From contig NZ_CP119780.1 in the NCBI RefSeq assembly GCF_029338195.1, positions 186,001 to 250,000 of the forward strand: a stretch of DNA of 64,000 nucleotides, written 5' to 3'. Both the position numbers and the translations under genes were made by a program. This document shows positions 40,037 through 48,251 of the stretch, piece by piece. The DNA comes from Haloarcula litorea. Lineage in GTDB: Archaea > Halobacteriota > Halobacteria > Halobacteriales > Haloarculaceae. Within the stretch, counting starts at the first letter, position 1. Each line of letters opens with the position of its first letter. The notes under the pieces are model-generated. The model was given only the letters and a program-made list of their open reading frames with translations, did no database searches and was not told where the DNA came from.

Positions 40037-41002
40037 CTACTCGTTGACGACGTTGTAGGGCTCGCCGCCCTCCAGCGCCGTCCGGACGATGTCGACGACG
40101 GTGTTCCGGCGCTGCTCGTTGGCCTCCTCGCTGTACCACGCGACGTGGGGCGTGGTCAGGACCTTCGGGTGGTCCCGCAGCGGGTCGTCCGCGGCGGGCG
40201 GCTCGTCGGGGAAGACGTCCAGGCCCGCACCGGCGATCTCGCCCGCGTCGAGAGCGTCGGCCAGCGCGTCGGTGTCGACGATGGGGCCGCGGGCGACGTT
40301 GACGAAGTAGGCGTCCTCGCGCATCCGGGCGAACGCCTCGGCGTCGAACAGCTCCCGCGTCTCGGGGGTCAGTGGCGAGTGGACGGTGACGAAGTCCGCC
40401 TGTTCGAGCAAGTCCTCGAACTCGACGAGCGTGGCGGGATCGTCGGCCACGTCCTCGGCGGAGAGGAACGGGTCGCTGGCGATCACGTCGGCCCCGAGCG
40501 CGGCGGCGCGTTCGCCGACCGCCCGGCCGATCGCGCCGTAGCCGACGACGCCGACGGTCCGGGTCGAGAGCCGGTGGATGGGCGTCGCGACGCCGCGGTC
40601 CCACTCGCCGGCGGCGACGGAGTCGTCGTAGGTCGGGAGGCCCCGGGCCAGCGCGAGCCACATCGTCAGGGCGTGGACGGACACCTCCTCCAGACAGTAG
40701 TCGGGGACGTTGGTGACGGGGATGCCCCGTTCGCTCGCGGCGTCGACGGCGATGTTGTCGACGCCGATCCCGTACCGGGAGATGACGCGACAGTCCTCCA
40801 GCGCTGCGACGGCGTCGGCGTCGAGGTCGTAGCGGAGGTTGATGACCGCGTCGGCCTCGGCGAGTGTCTCGTGAGGGTCGTCGACGGTCTCGCCGACGTC
40901 GCCGGTGAGTTCGACGACGTCGGCGAGGTCCGCGAGCCCCTCGCGTTCGATGGACAGGTCTGCGAAGTCGTGGTCGGTGACGACGACGGTGTACTCTGAC
41001 AT
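40037..41002 (-). CDS. D-2-hydroxyacid dehydrogenase (SlcC-like candidate)
   Basis: A predicted 321-aa NAD-dependent 2-hydroxyacid dehydrogenase. The dinucleotide site is TVGVVGYGAIGRAVGERAAALG near residue 147. The catalytic Arg is in FVNVARGPIVDTDALADAL, with the Glu region GAGLDVFPDEPP and the His in VLTTPHVAWYS. RVISRYGIGVDNIAVDAASERGIPVTNVPDYCLEEVS and the ending PYNVVNE resemble phosphoglycerate-dehydrogenase-like enzymes including (S)-sulfolactate dehydrogenase SlcC. In Chromohalobacter SlcC plus ComC interconvert sulfolactate enantiomers before SuyAB acts, so pairing with the Ldh-type enzyme here is suggestive. Glyoxylate/glycolate or other hydroxyacid chemistry is the alternative. 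It lies 30 bases downstream of the dehydratase gene. Confidence 0.88.
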   Translation of the reverse strand: MSEYTVVVTDHDFADLSIEREGLADLADVVELTGDVGETVDDPHETLAEADAVINLRYDLDADAVAALEDCRVISRYGIGVDNIAVDAASERGIPVTNVPDYCLEEVSVHALTMWLALARGLPTYDDSVAAGEWDRGVATPIHRLSTRTVGVVGYGAIGRAVGERAAALGADVIASDPFLSAEDVADDPATLVEFEDLLEQADFVTVHSPLTPETRELFDAEAFARMREDAYFVNVARGPIVDTDALADALDAGEIAGAGLDVFPDEPPAADDPLRDHPKVLTTPHVAWYSEEANEQRRNTVVDIVRTALEGGEPYNVVNE

Positions 41003-41032
41003 AGTGTGGAAGTGAGGTGGGTCGGGGGCCGC

Positions 41033-42298
41033 TCAGACGATCAGGTCGTAGCCGTCGACGAGGTACTCCTCGCAGAGGTCGCGGTCCAGTTCGACGCCCA
41101 GCCCCGGCCCCTCGGGGAGGTCGATGTAGCCGTCCTCCAGGATGGGGCCGGACCCGTCGACGCGGTCGACCATCTCGTTCCACCACGGGACGTCCCGGGA
41201 GTGCCACTCCATACAGAGGAAGTTCGGGATCGCCGCCGAGACGTGCGCGCCGGCGACCGTGCCAAGCGGCGAGGAGATGTTGTGCGAGGCGATGGGGACG
41301 CCGTAGAGGTCACAGACGGTCGCGATGTCGACGTACTCGCCGAGGCCGCCGCACTTGTTGACGTCGGGGGCGGCGATGTCCATCATCCCCTCGCGGGCGG
41401 CGTCGTTGAACTGCGAGACGGTGACGAGGTTCTCGCCGGTCAGGACCGGCATATCCAGCGCCTCGGTGACCCGCTTCTGGGACTCGGTCTTCTCCGGCGG
41501 TACGGGGTCTTCCAGCCACGCGAGGTCGAACCGCTCGAGCTTCTTGCCCAGGCGGATGGCCGTCTCCGTCGTGAAGTTCCAGTGGAGGTCCATCCCGAGG
41601 TCGACGTCGTAGCCGATCTCGTCGCGGACGGCCTCGACGAGGCTGACCTTGTGCTCTAAGGCCTCGTTGTCCATCCGGCGGTTGGCCTCGTCGTACTCGG
41701 CGTGGGTCGGCACGTCGAGGTCGAACTTCAGGGCCTCGAACCCCTCGTCGACGACCTCGCGGGCCGCGCGGGCGTACCCCTCGGGCGTGTACACGTCCTT
41801 GGGGTCGTGGTCGCGGGCCTCGCCCAGCGACTCCCCGCCGTGGGTGTCGCAGTAGATCTTGATCTCGTCGCGGTACTTCCCGCCCAGCAGCTCGTAGACG
41901 GGCACGTCGAACAGCTTGCCCTTGATGTCGTAGCAGGCCGTCTCGATGGCGGTGAAGGCGGCCTGGCCGATGCGGCCGGTGCCCGTGTAGCGCTGTTCGA
42001 GGAGTTCGCGGATGCGGCTGGTGTCGAGGGGGTTCTCGCCCTCGAGGTCCACGTCCATCCGGTCGGCCATGTCAAGCGCCGCCTCGGCGCGGAACGTCTC
42101 GCCGAGGCCGTAGACGCCGGCGTCGGTCTCGACCTTGACGATGCCCCAGGTGAAGTTGCCCGCGATCGCCATCGTCTCGATGCCGGTGATCTCCACGTCG
42201 CGCTCGGGCGGTCGGTGGTCCTCGTCCATCCCCATGTCGCGCCAGGGCACGCCGCCGCCCTGCGGGATGCGGTAGTCGGGTTGGTCGTCGCCTGTCAT
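41033..42298 (-). CDS. Enolase-superfamily sugar-acid dehydratase
   Basis: A predicted 421-aa mandelate racemase/muconate lactonising-type enzyme. The metal ligands are seen in DVDLGMDLHWNF, LAWLEDPVPPEKTE and VLTGENLVTV; catalytic residues are in EALKFDLDVPTH and the His of IASHNISSPLGTVAGAHVSAAIPN. The build closely parallels haloarchaeal D-xylonate dehydratase (XacD) and gluconate dehydratase: an N-terminal extension, VPVYELLGGKYRDEIKIYCDTHGG, and the ending YIDLPEGPGLGVELD. It should dehydrate an aldonate to a 2-keto-3-deoxy acid, linking the Gfo6-type dehydrogenase to the DHDPS-type aldolase. Substrate may be xylonate, gluconate/galactonate or 6-sulfogluconate. ATG 42298 begins the gene. 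Confidence 0.88.
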   Translation of the reverse strand: MTGDDQPDYRIPQGGGVPWRDMGMDEDHRPPERDVEITGIETMAIAGNFTWGIVKVETDAGVYGLGETFRAEAALDMADRMDVDLEGENPLDTSRIRELLEQRYTGTGRIGQAAFTAIETACYDIKGKLFDVPVYELLGGKYRDEIKIYCDTHGGESLGEARDHDPKDVYTPEGYARAAREVVDEGFEALKFDLDVPTHAEYDEANRRMDNEALEHKVSLVEAVRDEIGYDVDLGMDLHWNFTTETAIRLGKKLERFDLAWLEDPVPPEKTESQKRVTEALDMPVLTGENLVTVSQFNDAAREGMMDIAAPDVNKCGGLGEYVDIATVCDLYGVPIASHNISSPLGTVAGAHVSAAIPNFLCMEWHSRDVPWWNEMVDRVDGSGPILEDGYIDLPEGPGLGVELDRDLCEEYLVDGYDLIV

Positions 42299-42358
42299 CG
42301 CCTGGACTGTCGCGGAACCCGACAGTAAAGGTTGTGGTGGGCGATCCGCCGCTCCGGG

Positions 42359-44572
42359 TCACTCCACGTCGGACTCGGCGACGAGCCGGCGATCGGGGAA
42401 CCCCGGGTCGGTCACCTCGACGGTGGCCGTCCCCCGCGTGTCGGCGGCCGACCGACCCACCGCGAGGTCGAAGCGGCCCGGCTCGACGGTCAGTCGGCCG
42501 TCGGCGTCGTGGCACCCGAGCGCGGCCGCCGGCAGGTCGAACCGGACCGTCCGGCGCTCGCCGGCCCCGAGGTCGAGCCGCCGGAAACCGACCAGTTCGC
42601 GTTCGGGCCGGACGACGCTCGACACCGGGTCGCGGGCGTACAGCTGGACCACTTCGCTCCCGGGTCGGTCGGCGACGTTCTCGACGGGCACCGAGACCGT
42701 CGTCCGACCGTCGCCGGCCATCTCCCCGGTCGCCACCGACACCTCGCCGTAGGCGAACGCAGCGTAGCTCTCGCCGTGGCCGAACGGGAACAGCGGGCCG
42801 CCGTCGTGGAAGACGTAGCCCCCGCGGGAGAGCGGCGGCTGCCGGTAGTCGACCGGCAGGTGGCCCGCCGTCCGGGGGAGCGAGACCGGCAGTCGCCCGC
42901 CGGGGTCGGCACCCAGCAACACGTCCGCGACGGCCTCGCCGCCGGCCTGCCCGGGGAGCCACGCGGCGACCGTCGCGGCCGCCGTCTCGGTCAGGTCGGG
43001 GACCGCGAACGGCCGGCCGCCGACGAGGACCGCCACGACGGGCGTACCGGTCGCTGCGACCCGCTCGACGAGGGTGGCTTGCCGTCCCGGGAGGCCGAGC
43101 GTCGCCCGGTCCAGCGCCTCGCCCGCGGTGCCCGAGGAGTCCCGCTCGACGTCGATGCCGGAGCGCCCACCGACGACGGCGACCGCGACCTCGGCGTCCG
43201 CGGCGAGGGCGGCGGCGCGTTCGATCCCTCGCTCGTCGTCGGGGCTCGGACGGACGCCACAGCCGCGTGCGTGACCGGCCACGTCGACGCGCTCCCGGAG
43301 CGCCGCCAGCGGCGTCGTCACGTCGGGGCCGGCGTCCGCGCCCTCCGCGCCGGCGTAGGAGTAGTTGCCAAGCAGCGCCCGCGGCGCGTCTGCGTTCGGA
43401 CCGACGACGGCGACGGATTCGTCGCCCGACAGCGGGAGCACTCCGTCGTTCGCGAGCAGGACCTGAGACCGCCGAGCGGCCCGGCGAGCGAGCGCGTGGA
43501 CCGCGTCCCTCCCGAAGGCCTCGGCCGCGGCGTCGGGGTCGGGCGCTGGGTCGTCGAACAGCCCGGCCGCGACCTTCTGTCGGAGGTGCCGGCCGACGGC
43601 GCGGTCGACGAGCGACTCGGGCAGTTCGCCGCGTTCGACGGCGGTGACGAGCCGGTCGCCGAAGCACTCGGTCTCGGGCAGTTCCACGTCGACGCCGGCC
43701 GACAGCGCCGCCACGCCGGCCGCTCGCCGGTCGGGCACGACGCCGTGTTCCTCGGCCAGTTGCTCGATACCGCGACCGTCCGAGACGACGGTGCCCGCGA
43801 ACCCCCACTCCTCGCGCAGGAGGTCGGTCAGCAGTCGCTCGTTCGCGTGGCAGGGCACCCCGTCGACGGCGTTGTACGCGGCCATCACCGAGGGCGCGCC
43901 GGCCGCGACGCCCGCCCGGAACGGGCGCAGGTCGGCGTCGCGCATCTCGGACAGCGACGCCGTCGGAGCCGCGCGGTTCCGGCCGCCCGCCGGGCGGCCG
44001 TGGCCGGCGAAGTGCTTGAGCGTCGGGTCGACGCCGCCGTCGCGCAGGCCCGCGACGACGGCGGCGGTCAGCCGGCTCGCCAGCGCCGGGTCCTCGCCGA
44101 AGGTCTCCTCGGTGCGGCCCCACCGCGGGTCGACGCCGAGGTCCGCCACCGGCGCGAGCGTGAGTCGGCAGCCGACGGCCCGGAGCTGCGTTGCGACGGC
44201 GCGGGCGAGGTCGCGAGCGAGGGCGGGGTCCCAGCTACTGGCGACACCGATGGGCTGGGGGACCGTCGCGCCCCGACGACCGGCGTAGCCACAGAGCCCC
44301 TCCTCGCGGACGAACGCCGGGACCCCCTGGGGCGTCTCGGTCCGGAGGAACGCCTGGAGATCGGCCACGGCGCGGGCCAGCGCGGGCGGATCCAGTCCGC
44401 TCTCGCGGCCGACTCGCGTCACTCGGCCCACGCCGTCGGGGATCGCCTCGCGTGCGCGGACCGGACTGAACGACCCGTCTTCGAGGAGCGTCCCGATGCG
44501 GACGCTCCCCAGCTGGGCGACCTTCTCCGTGAGCGAGAGCCGTTCGAGGAGCGTGTCGACATCCGGCTGCAT
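42359..44572 (-). CDS. Glycoside hydrolase family 3 beta-glycosidase
   Basis: A predicted 737-aa GH3 enzyme with the three-domain layout. The TIM-barrel domain (about 1-310) has VPAFVREEGLCGY, RWGRTEETFGEDP, LKHFAGHGRPAGGRNRA and the nucleophile loop GTVVSDGRGIEQLAEEHG. SDG replaces the common SDW or SDY. The alpha/beta sandwich (about 370-580) has AVVGPNADAPRALLGNYSY and VVAVLVGGRPFAVP. A C-terminal fibronectin-III-like domain includes PLFPFGHGESYAAF and EVVQLYARDP. It has no signal peptide, so it is cytoplasmic and acts on imported beta-glucosides or beta-xylosides. It diverges from the GH31 gene; the 83-base gap holds both promoters. Confidence 0.93.
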   Translation of the reverse strand: MQPDVDTLLERLSLTEKVAQLGSVRIGTLLEDGSFSPVRAREAIPDGVGRVTRVGRESGLDPPALARAVADLQAFLRTETPQGVPAFVREEGLCGYAGRRGATVPQPIGVASSWDPALARDLARAVATQLRAVGCRLTLAPVADLGVDPRWGRTEETFGEDPALASRLTAAVVAGLRDGGVDPTLKHFAGHGRPAGGRNRAAPTASLSEMRDADLRPFRAGVAAGAPSVMAAYNAVDGVPCHANERLLTDLLREEWGFAGTVVSDGRGIEQLAEEHGVVPDRRAAGVAALSAGVDVELPETECFGDRLVTAVERGELPESLVDRAVGRHLRQKVAAGLFDDPAPDPDAAAEAFGRDAVHALARRAARRSQVLLANDGVLPLSGDESVAVVGPNADAPRALLGNYSYAGAEGADAGPDVTTPLAALRERVDVAGHARGCGVRPSPDDERGIERAAALAADAEVAVAVVGGRSGIDVERDSSGTAGEALDRATLGLPGRQATLVERVAATGTPVVAVLVGGRPFAVPDLTETAAATVAAWLPGQAGGEAVADVLLGADPGGRLPVSLPRTAGHLPVDYRQPPLSRGGYVFHDGGPLFPFGHGESYAAFAYGEVSVATGEMAGDGRTTVSVPVENVADRPGSEVVQLYARDPVSSVVRPERELVGFRRLDLGAGERRTVRFDLPAAALGCHDADGRLTVEPGRFDLAVGRSAADTRGTATVEVTDPGFPDRRLVAESDVE

Positions 44573-44625
44573 ACGCGTCCGACTTGGAGCAGTACCCCGA
44601 TAAACACCGGGGACGACGGGGTAGA

Positions 44626-44634
44626 TTTATATCG
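44626..44634 (+). promoter_or_regulatory. TATA box of the GH31 gene
   Basis: ATTTATATC lies 22-30 bases before the GH31 ATG (44656). Upstream, CCCCG-ATAAACA-CCGGGG at about 44597-44614 can form a hairpin and is a candidate operator between the divergent glycosidase genes. Confidence 0.5.
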
Positions 44635-44655
44635 GAGAGCGTCCCCCTCGAACAC

Positions 44656-46992
44656 ATGACGAGCGAACGCATCACTGTCGCCGGAGTCGACGAGTACGCC
44701 GTCGACGGGAACCGGATCCGCTTCGACTGTGCGATCGAGGCCCCGGAGACCGTCACGCCCCGGACCGTGCCGGTCGAGCTGACGTTCTACGACCCGCGGA
44801 CGTTCCGCTTCGAACTCCAGGCCAACCCCGAGGTCCCCGACGTCGGCGAGTACCCGGACCTCGACACCGACGCCGTCGCGAGCGATCTCGACCTGACCGT
44901 CGCCGAGCGCGACGGGACGCTCACAGTCGAGACGGGCGTGCTGACCGTCGAGGTGGGGCTGGACGAGTGGACGTTCCGCGTGCTCGACGGAGACGAGACG
45001 GTGTTCGAGGAACAGCGGGACGACCCCGACGTGTTCGGCCGGCCCCGCGTCGGACCGCTGGGGTTCGCCCAAGAGGAGATCAACCACAACCCCCGGCGGG
45101 TCAGCGAGACGGCCACCTCGTTCGGTCTCGCCCCCGACGAGAAGATCTACGGCGCGGGCGAGCAGTTCGTCGAGTTCGACCGGCGCGGCCGGGAGCTGGA
45201 CCTCTGGCACGAGGAGCCGCTGGGCACCGAGACCGAGCGGGCCTACAAGAACATCCCCTTCTACCTCTCGACGCGCGGGTACGGCCTGTTGCTCGACACC
45301 ACCAACCGCGTCCGCTTCGACTTCGGCAAGCGATCGACGGCCTCCGGGACGATGTCGGTCGACGACGACACGCTCTCGTTCCTGTTCTTCTACGGGCCGG
45401 AGTTCCGGGACGTGCTCCAGCGGTACACCGCCGTCACCGGCCGCCCGAGCCGACCGCCGAAGTGGAGCTTCGGGACCTGGATGTCCCGGCTCGGCTACGA
45501 ATCCCGCGAGGAACTGGAGGACGTCGCGACACGGCTCCGGGACGAGCGGATCCCGAGCGACGTGCTCCACCTCGACCCGTTCTGGATGCGCGACCGCTCC
45601 TCGACCGACCTGGAGTGGGACACCGACCAGTTCCAGGACCCCGAGGGGATGATCGAGAACCTCCACGCCGAGCAGTTCCGGCTCTCGCTGTGGGAACACC
45701 CCCACGTCCCCGTCGGGAGCGACGCCTTCGAACACTGCGTCGAGGAGGGGTACTTCGTCACCGACGGCACCGGTGCCCCGTACGTGATGGACAACACCTG
45801 TCAGGGGGACTACCGCGGCGCGATGGTCGACTTCACGGACCCCGACGCCGTCGAGTGGTGGAAGGACAAGCACCGCAGACTGCTCGATCAGGGGGTCGAC
45901 GTGTTCAAGACCGACTACGGCGAGTACGTCCCCGAAGACGCCGTCTTCGCGAACGGGCAGAGCGGGAAATCGATGCACAACCTCTACCCGTACCTCTACA
46001 ACAAGGCCGTCTACGAGGCGGTCGGCGAGGTCAACGGCCCCGACGAGGCGCTGGTCTGGGGGCGGTCGGCCTGGACCGGGAGTCAGCGGTTCCCGATGCA
46101 CTGGGGCGGGGACCCACAGACCAGCTGGAACGGGATGGCCGCCGCGCTCCGCGGTGGGCTCTCGGCCTCGCTGTCGGGCATCGCCTTCTGGAGCCACGAC
46201 ATCGGCGGCTTCCGCGGCACGCCCTCTGACCCGCTGTACGTCCGCTGGGCGCAGTTCGGGCTGCTGTCCTCGAACGCCCGCTGTCACGGCACCACGCCGC
46301 GGGAACCCTGGGCGTTCGGCGAGGAGGCGGTCGAGATCTTCCGCGAGTACGCCGAGGTCCGCTACAGCCTGCTGCCGTACATCTACACCTACGCGGAGGT
46401 GGCCGCGCGCACGGGCCTGCCCGTCGTGCGCCCGCTCGTCCTGGAGTACCAGGACGACCCGACGGTCCACCGGCTGGACACCCAGTACCTGCTGGGCGAG
46501 GACGTCCTCGTCGCGCCCGTGTTCACCGACAGCGGGGAGCGGTCGGTGTACCTCCCCGATGGCGAGTGGCGCGACTACTGGACCGACGACCGGTACGAGG
46601 GCGGTCGAACGGTCGACGTCGACGTCGCCCTCGCGGACCTGCCGCTGTTCCTCCGGGCCGGTAGCGTCGTCCCGCGGCGCGAGCCGACCCAGTCCGTCCG
46701 GGCGGGGACGCCACGGGAACTGGAACTCGTCGCGACCCTCGACGGCGGCGCGGCCGAAGGCCGGTTCTACGACGCCGACGCCGACGAACTGGTCACCGTC
46801 GAGCTGACCAGCGACGGCGGGACGCTGGCCGTCGACCTCGGGGACGTCAGCGCCGAGCAGGTGACGATCGCCGTCGATGGCGCGGAGCCGGACATGGTCG
46901 TCGTGGACGGCGACGAGGCGGTCCGGACCGACGACGCCCCCGGCTCGGGCGAGTGGCGAGCGACGGACGAGGGGTGCGTGATCGTCGGGTAG
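44656..46992 (+). CDS. Glycoside hydrolase family 31 (alpha-xylosidase-like)
   Basis: A predicted 778-aa GH31 enzyme with an N-terminal beta-sandwich, a TIM barrel and C-terminal sandwiches. The nucleophile Asp is in VDVFKTDYGEYVPEDAVF, and the acid/base region is WGRSAWTGSQRFPMHWGGD. DVLHLDPFWMRDRSSTDLEWDTDQFQDPEGMI and IAFWSHDIGGFRGTPSDPLYVRWAQFGLLSSNARCHG parallel E. coli alpha-xylosidase YicI. The KTDYGE form and HLDPFWM loop favour alpha-xylosidase over sulfoquinovosidase YihQ (remembered as ADFGE plus an RxxW sulfonate site, which I do not see). It has no signal peptide, so it is cytoplasmic. The start ATG 44656 follows a TATA box. Imported alpha-xylosides, as in xyloglucan oligomers, are the default substrate. 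Confidence 0.92.
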   Translation: MTSERITVAGVDEYAVDGNRIRFDCAIEAPETVTPRTVPVELTFYDPRTFRFELQANPEVPDVGEYPDLDTDAVASDLDLTVAERDGTLTVETGVLTVEVGLDEWTFRVLDGDETVFEEQRDDPDVFGRPRVGPLGFAQEEINHNPRRVSETATSFGLAPDEKIYGAGEQFVEFDRRGRELDLWHEEPLGTETERAYKNIPFYLSTRGYGLLLDTTNRVRFDFGKRSTASGTMSVDDDTLSFLFFYGPEFRDVLQRYTAVTGRPSRPPKWSFGTWMSRLGYESREELEDVATRLRDERIPSDVLHLDPFWMRDRSSTDLEWDTDQFQDPEGMIENLHAEQFRLSLWEHPHVPVGSDAFEHCVEEGYFVTDGTGAPYVMDNTCQGDYRGAMVDFTDPDAVEWWKDKHRRLLDQGVDVFKTDYGEYVPEDAVFANGQSGKSMHNLYPYLYNKAVYEAVGEVNGPDEALVWGRSAWTGSQRFPMHWGGDPQTSWNGMAAALRGGLSASLSGIAFWSHDIGGFRGTPSDPLYVRWAQFGLLSSNARCHGTTPREPWAFGEEAVEIFREYAEVRYSLLPYIYTYAEVAARTGLPVVRPLVLEYQDDPTVHRLDTQYLLGEDVLVAPVFTDSGERSVYLPDGEWRDYWTDDRYEGGRTVDVDVALADLPLFLRAGSVVPRREPTQSVRAGTPRELELVATLDGGAAEGRFYDADADELVTVELTSDGGTLAVDLGDVSAEQVTIAVDGAEPDMVVVDGDEAVRTDDAPGSGEWRATDEGCVIVG

Positions 46993-47052
46993 CGAGGGGT
47001 GGATTTATTACCCGACGTGGTAAAGCTGGGGACAACGACAATCGGTGACACA

Positions 47053-48180
47053 ATGGGACGCTTACAACTACACGAGATGACGAAGGTGTTCGATTCGCCC
47101 GACGGCGAGATCGTCGCCGTCAACGACCTCGACATCACCGTCGAGGACGGAGAGTTCCTCGTCCTCGTCGGCCCGTCCGGCTGCGGGAAGTCGACGACGC
47201 TCCGCTGTATCGCCGGCCTGGAACAGGCCAGTTCCGGCCGCATCACGCTCGACGACCGGGACATCACCTACAAGAAGCCCAAGGAGCGGGACATGGCGAT
47301 GGTGTTCCAGAACTACGCCCTGTACCCGCACATGACCGTCCGACAGAACATCGGCTACGGGCTGAAGATCACGACCGACCTCTCGAAGGAGGACATCCAG
47401 CAACGGGTCGAGAGCACGGCCGAACTCCTCGAGATCGAGGACCTGCTGGAGAAAGAGCCCTCGGACCTCTCCGGGGGCCAGCAACAGCGCGTCGCGCTGG
47501 GCCGGGCCATCATCCGCGAGCCGGAGGTGTTCTTGATGGACGAGCCGCTGTCGAATCTGGACGCGAAGCTCCGGACGACGATGCGCACCGAGATCCAACA
47601 GCTCCAGCAGGACATGGACATCACGACCATCTACGTCACCCACGACCAGACGGAGGCGATGACGATGGGTGACCGCATCGCGATCCTGGACGGCGGGGAG
47701 CTGCAGCAGGTCGGCGAGCCACTGGAGTGCTACCACCGGCCGGTCAACCGCTTCGTCGCCGGCTTCATCGGGTCGCCGTCGATGAACTTCCTGTCGGTGC
47801 ATCGCGAGGGCGACACGCTCGAACACGAGGAGTTCGACTACGAGATCGGCGAGTCCACGATCGAGGCCGTCAGCGAGGCCAGCGACGATCTGACGCTCGG
47901 TATCCGGCCGGAACACATCCAGCTGGCCGAGGCCGGGGACCGCAACGCCGTCGAGACGGAGATCCAGGTCGTCGAGCCGATGGGCGAGGTGACCTACGCG
48001 TACTTCGAGATCGGCGGGCAGACCTACACCGCGAGCGTCGACGGCGAGCGCAGGATCAGTTCGGGCGAGACCGTCGACGTCGTCTTCCCGGAACGGAAGA
48101 TCCACCTCTTCGACGGGAAGAGCGGCGCTGCGGTCAAGAACAGCGAGATCAGCGAGACCCCCGACACGCCGCGCGCCTGA
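47053..48180 (+). CDS. Sugar ABC transporter ATPase (MalK/UgpC type)
   Basis: A predicted 375-aa ATPase driving the CUT1 importer. Walker A is LVGPSGCGKSTTL near residue 38. The Q-loop is MVFQNYALYPHMTV, the signature DLSGGQQQRVALGRAI, and Walker B VFLMDEPLSNLDAKLR, followed by the H-loop IYVTHDQTEAMTM. The C-terminal third is the TOBE/regulatory domain: GFIGSPSMNFL, LGIRPEHIQL. ATG 47053 begins the family core (MGRLQLHEMTKVF). An ATTTATTA TATA-like element about 50 bases upstream fits its own promoter. It lies 60 bases after the GH31 gene and is followed by the IclR regulator. Confidence 0.95.
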   Translation: MGRLQLHEMTKVFDSPDGEIVAVNDLDITVEDGEFLVLVGPSGCGKSTTLRCIAGLEQASSGRITLDDRDITYKKPKERDMAMVFQNYALYPHMTVRQNIGYGLKITTDLSKEDIQQRVESTAELLEIEDLLEKEPSDLSGGQQQRVALGRAIIREPEVFLMDEPLSNLDAKLRTTMRTEIQQLQQDMDITTIYVTHDQTEAMTMGDRIAILDGGELQQVGEPLECYHRPVNRFVAGFIGSPSMNFLSVHREGDTLEHEEFDYEIGESTIEAVSEASDDLTLGIRPEHIQLAEAGDRNAVETEIQVVEPMGEVTYAYFEIGGQTYTASVDGERRISSGETVDVVFPERKIHLFDGKSGAAVKNSEISETPDTPRA

Positions 48181-48193
48181 GCGGAACAGTCGG

Positions 48194-48220
48194 TCAAACG
48201 ACCGTTTGATGATCGCAAAC
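48194..48220 (+). promoter_or_regulatory. Overlapping palindromes before the IclR gene
   Basis: TCAAACG-AC-CGTTTGA (48194-48209) has two perfect 7-bp arms. It overlaps GTTTG-ATGATCG-CAAAC (48204-48220). This is 32 bases before the regulator's ATG. The GTTTG-N7-C(A/G)AA(C/T) pattern recurs three times after the gene, so it is probably the regulator's own operator. Confidence 0.65.
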
Positions 48221-48251
48221 AGTTAAGTTCTCGCTGTTCGTACGCCGAGAC

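Noticed and set aside
42072-44123. 683-codon minus-strand frame overlapping the GH3 gene in another frame
   Set aside because: Arg-rich low-complexity translation; the GH3 frame has full family motifs.
44656-46992. Calling the GH31 enzyme a sulfoquinovosidase
   Set aside because: It would suit the sulfosugar idea, but KTDYGE and HLDPFWM match the alpha-xylosidase branch and I see no RxxW sulfonate-binding signature.
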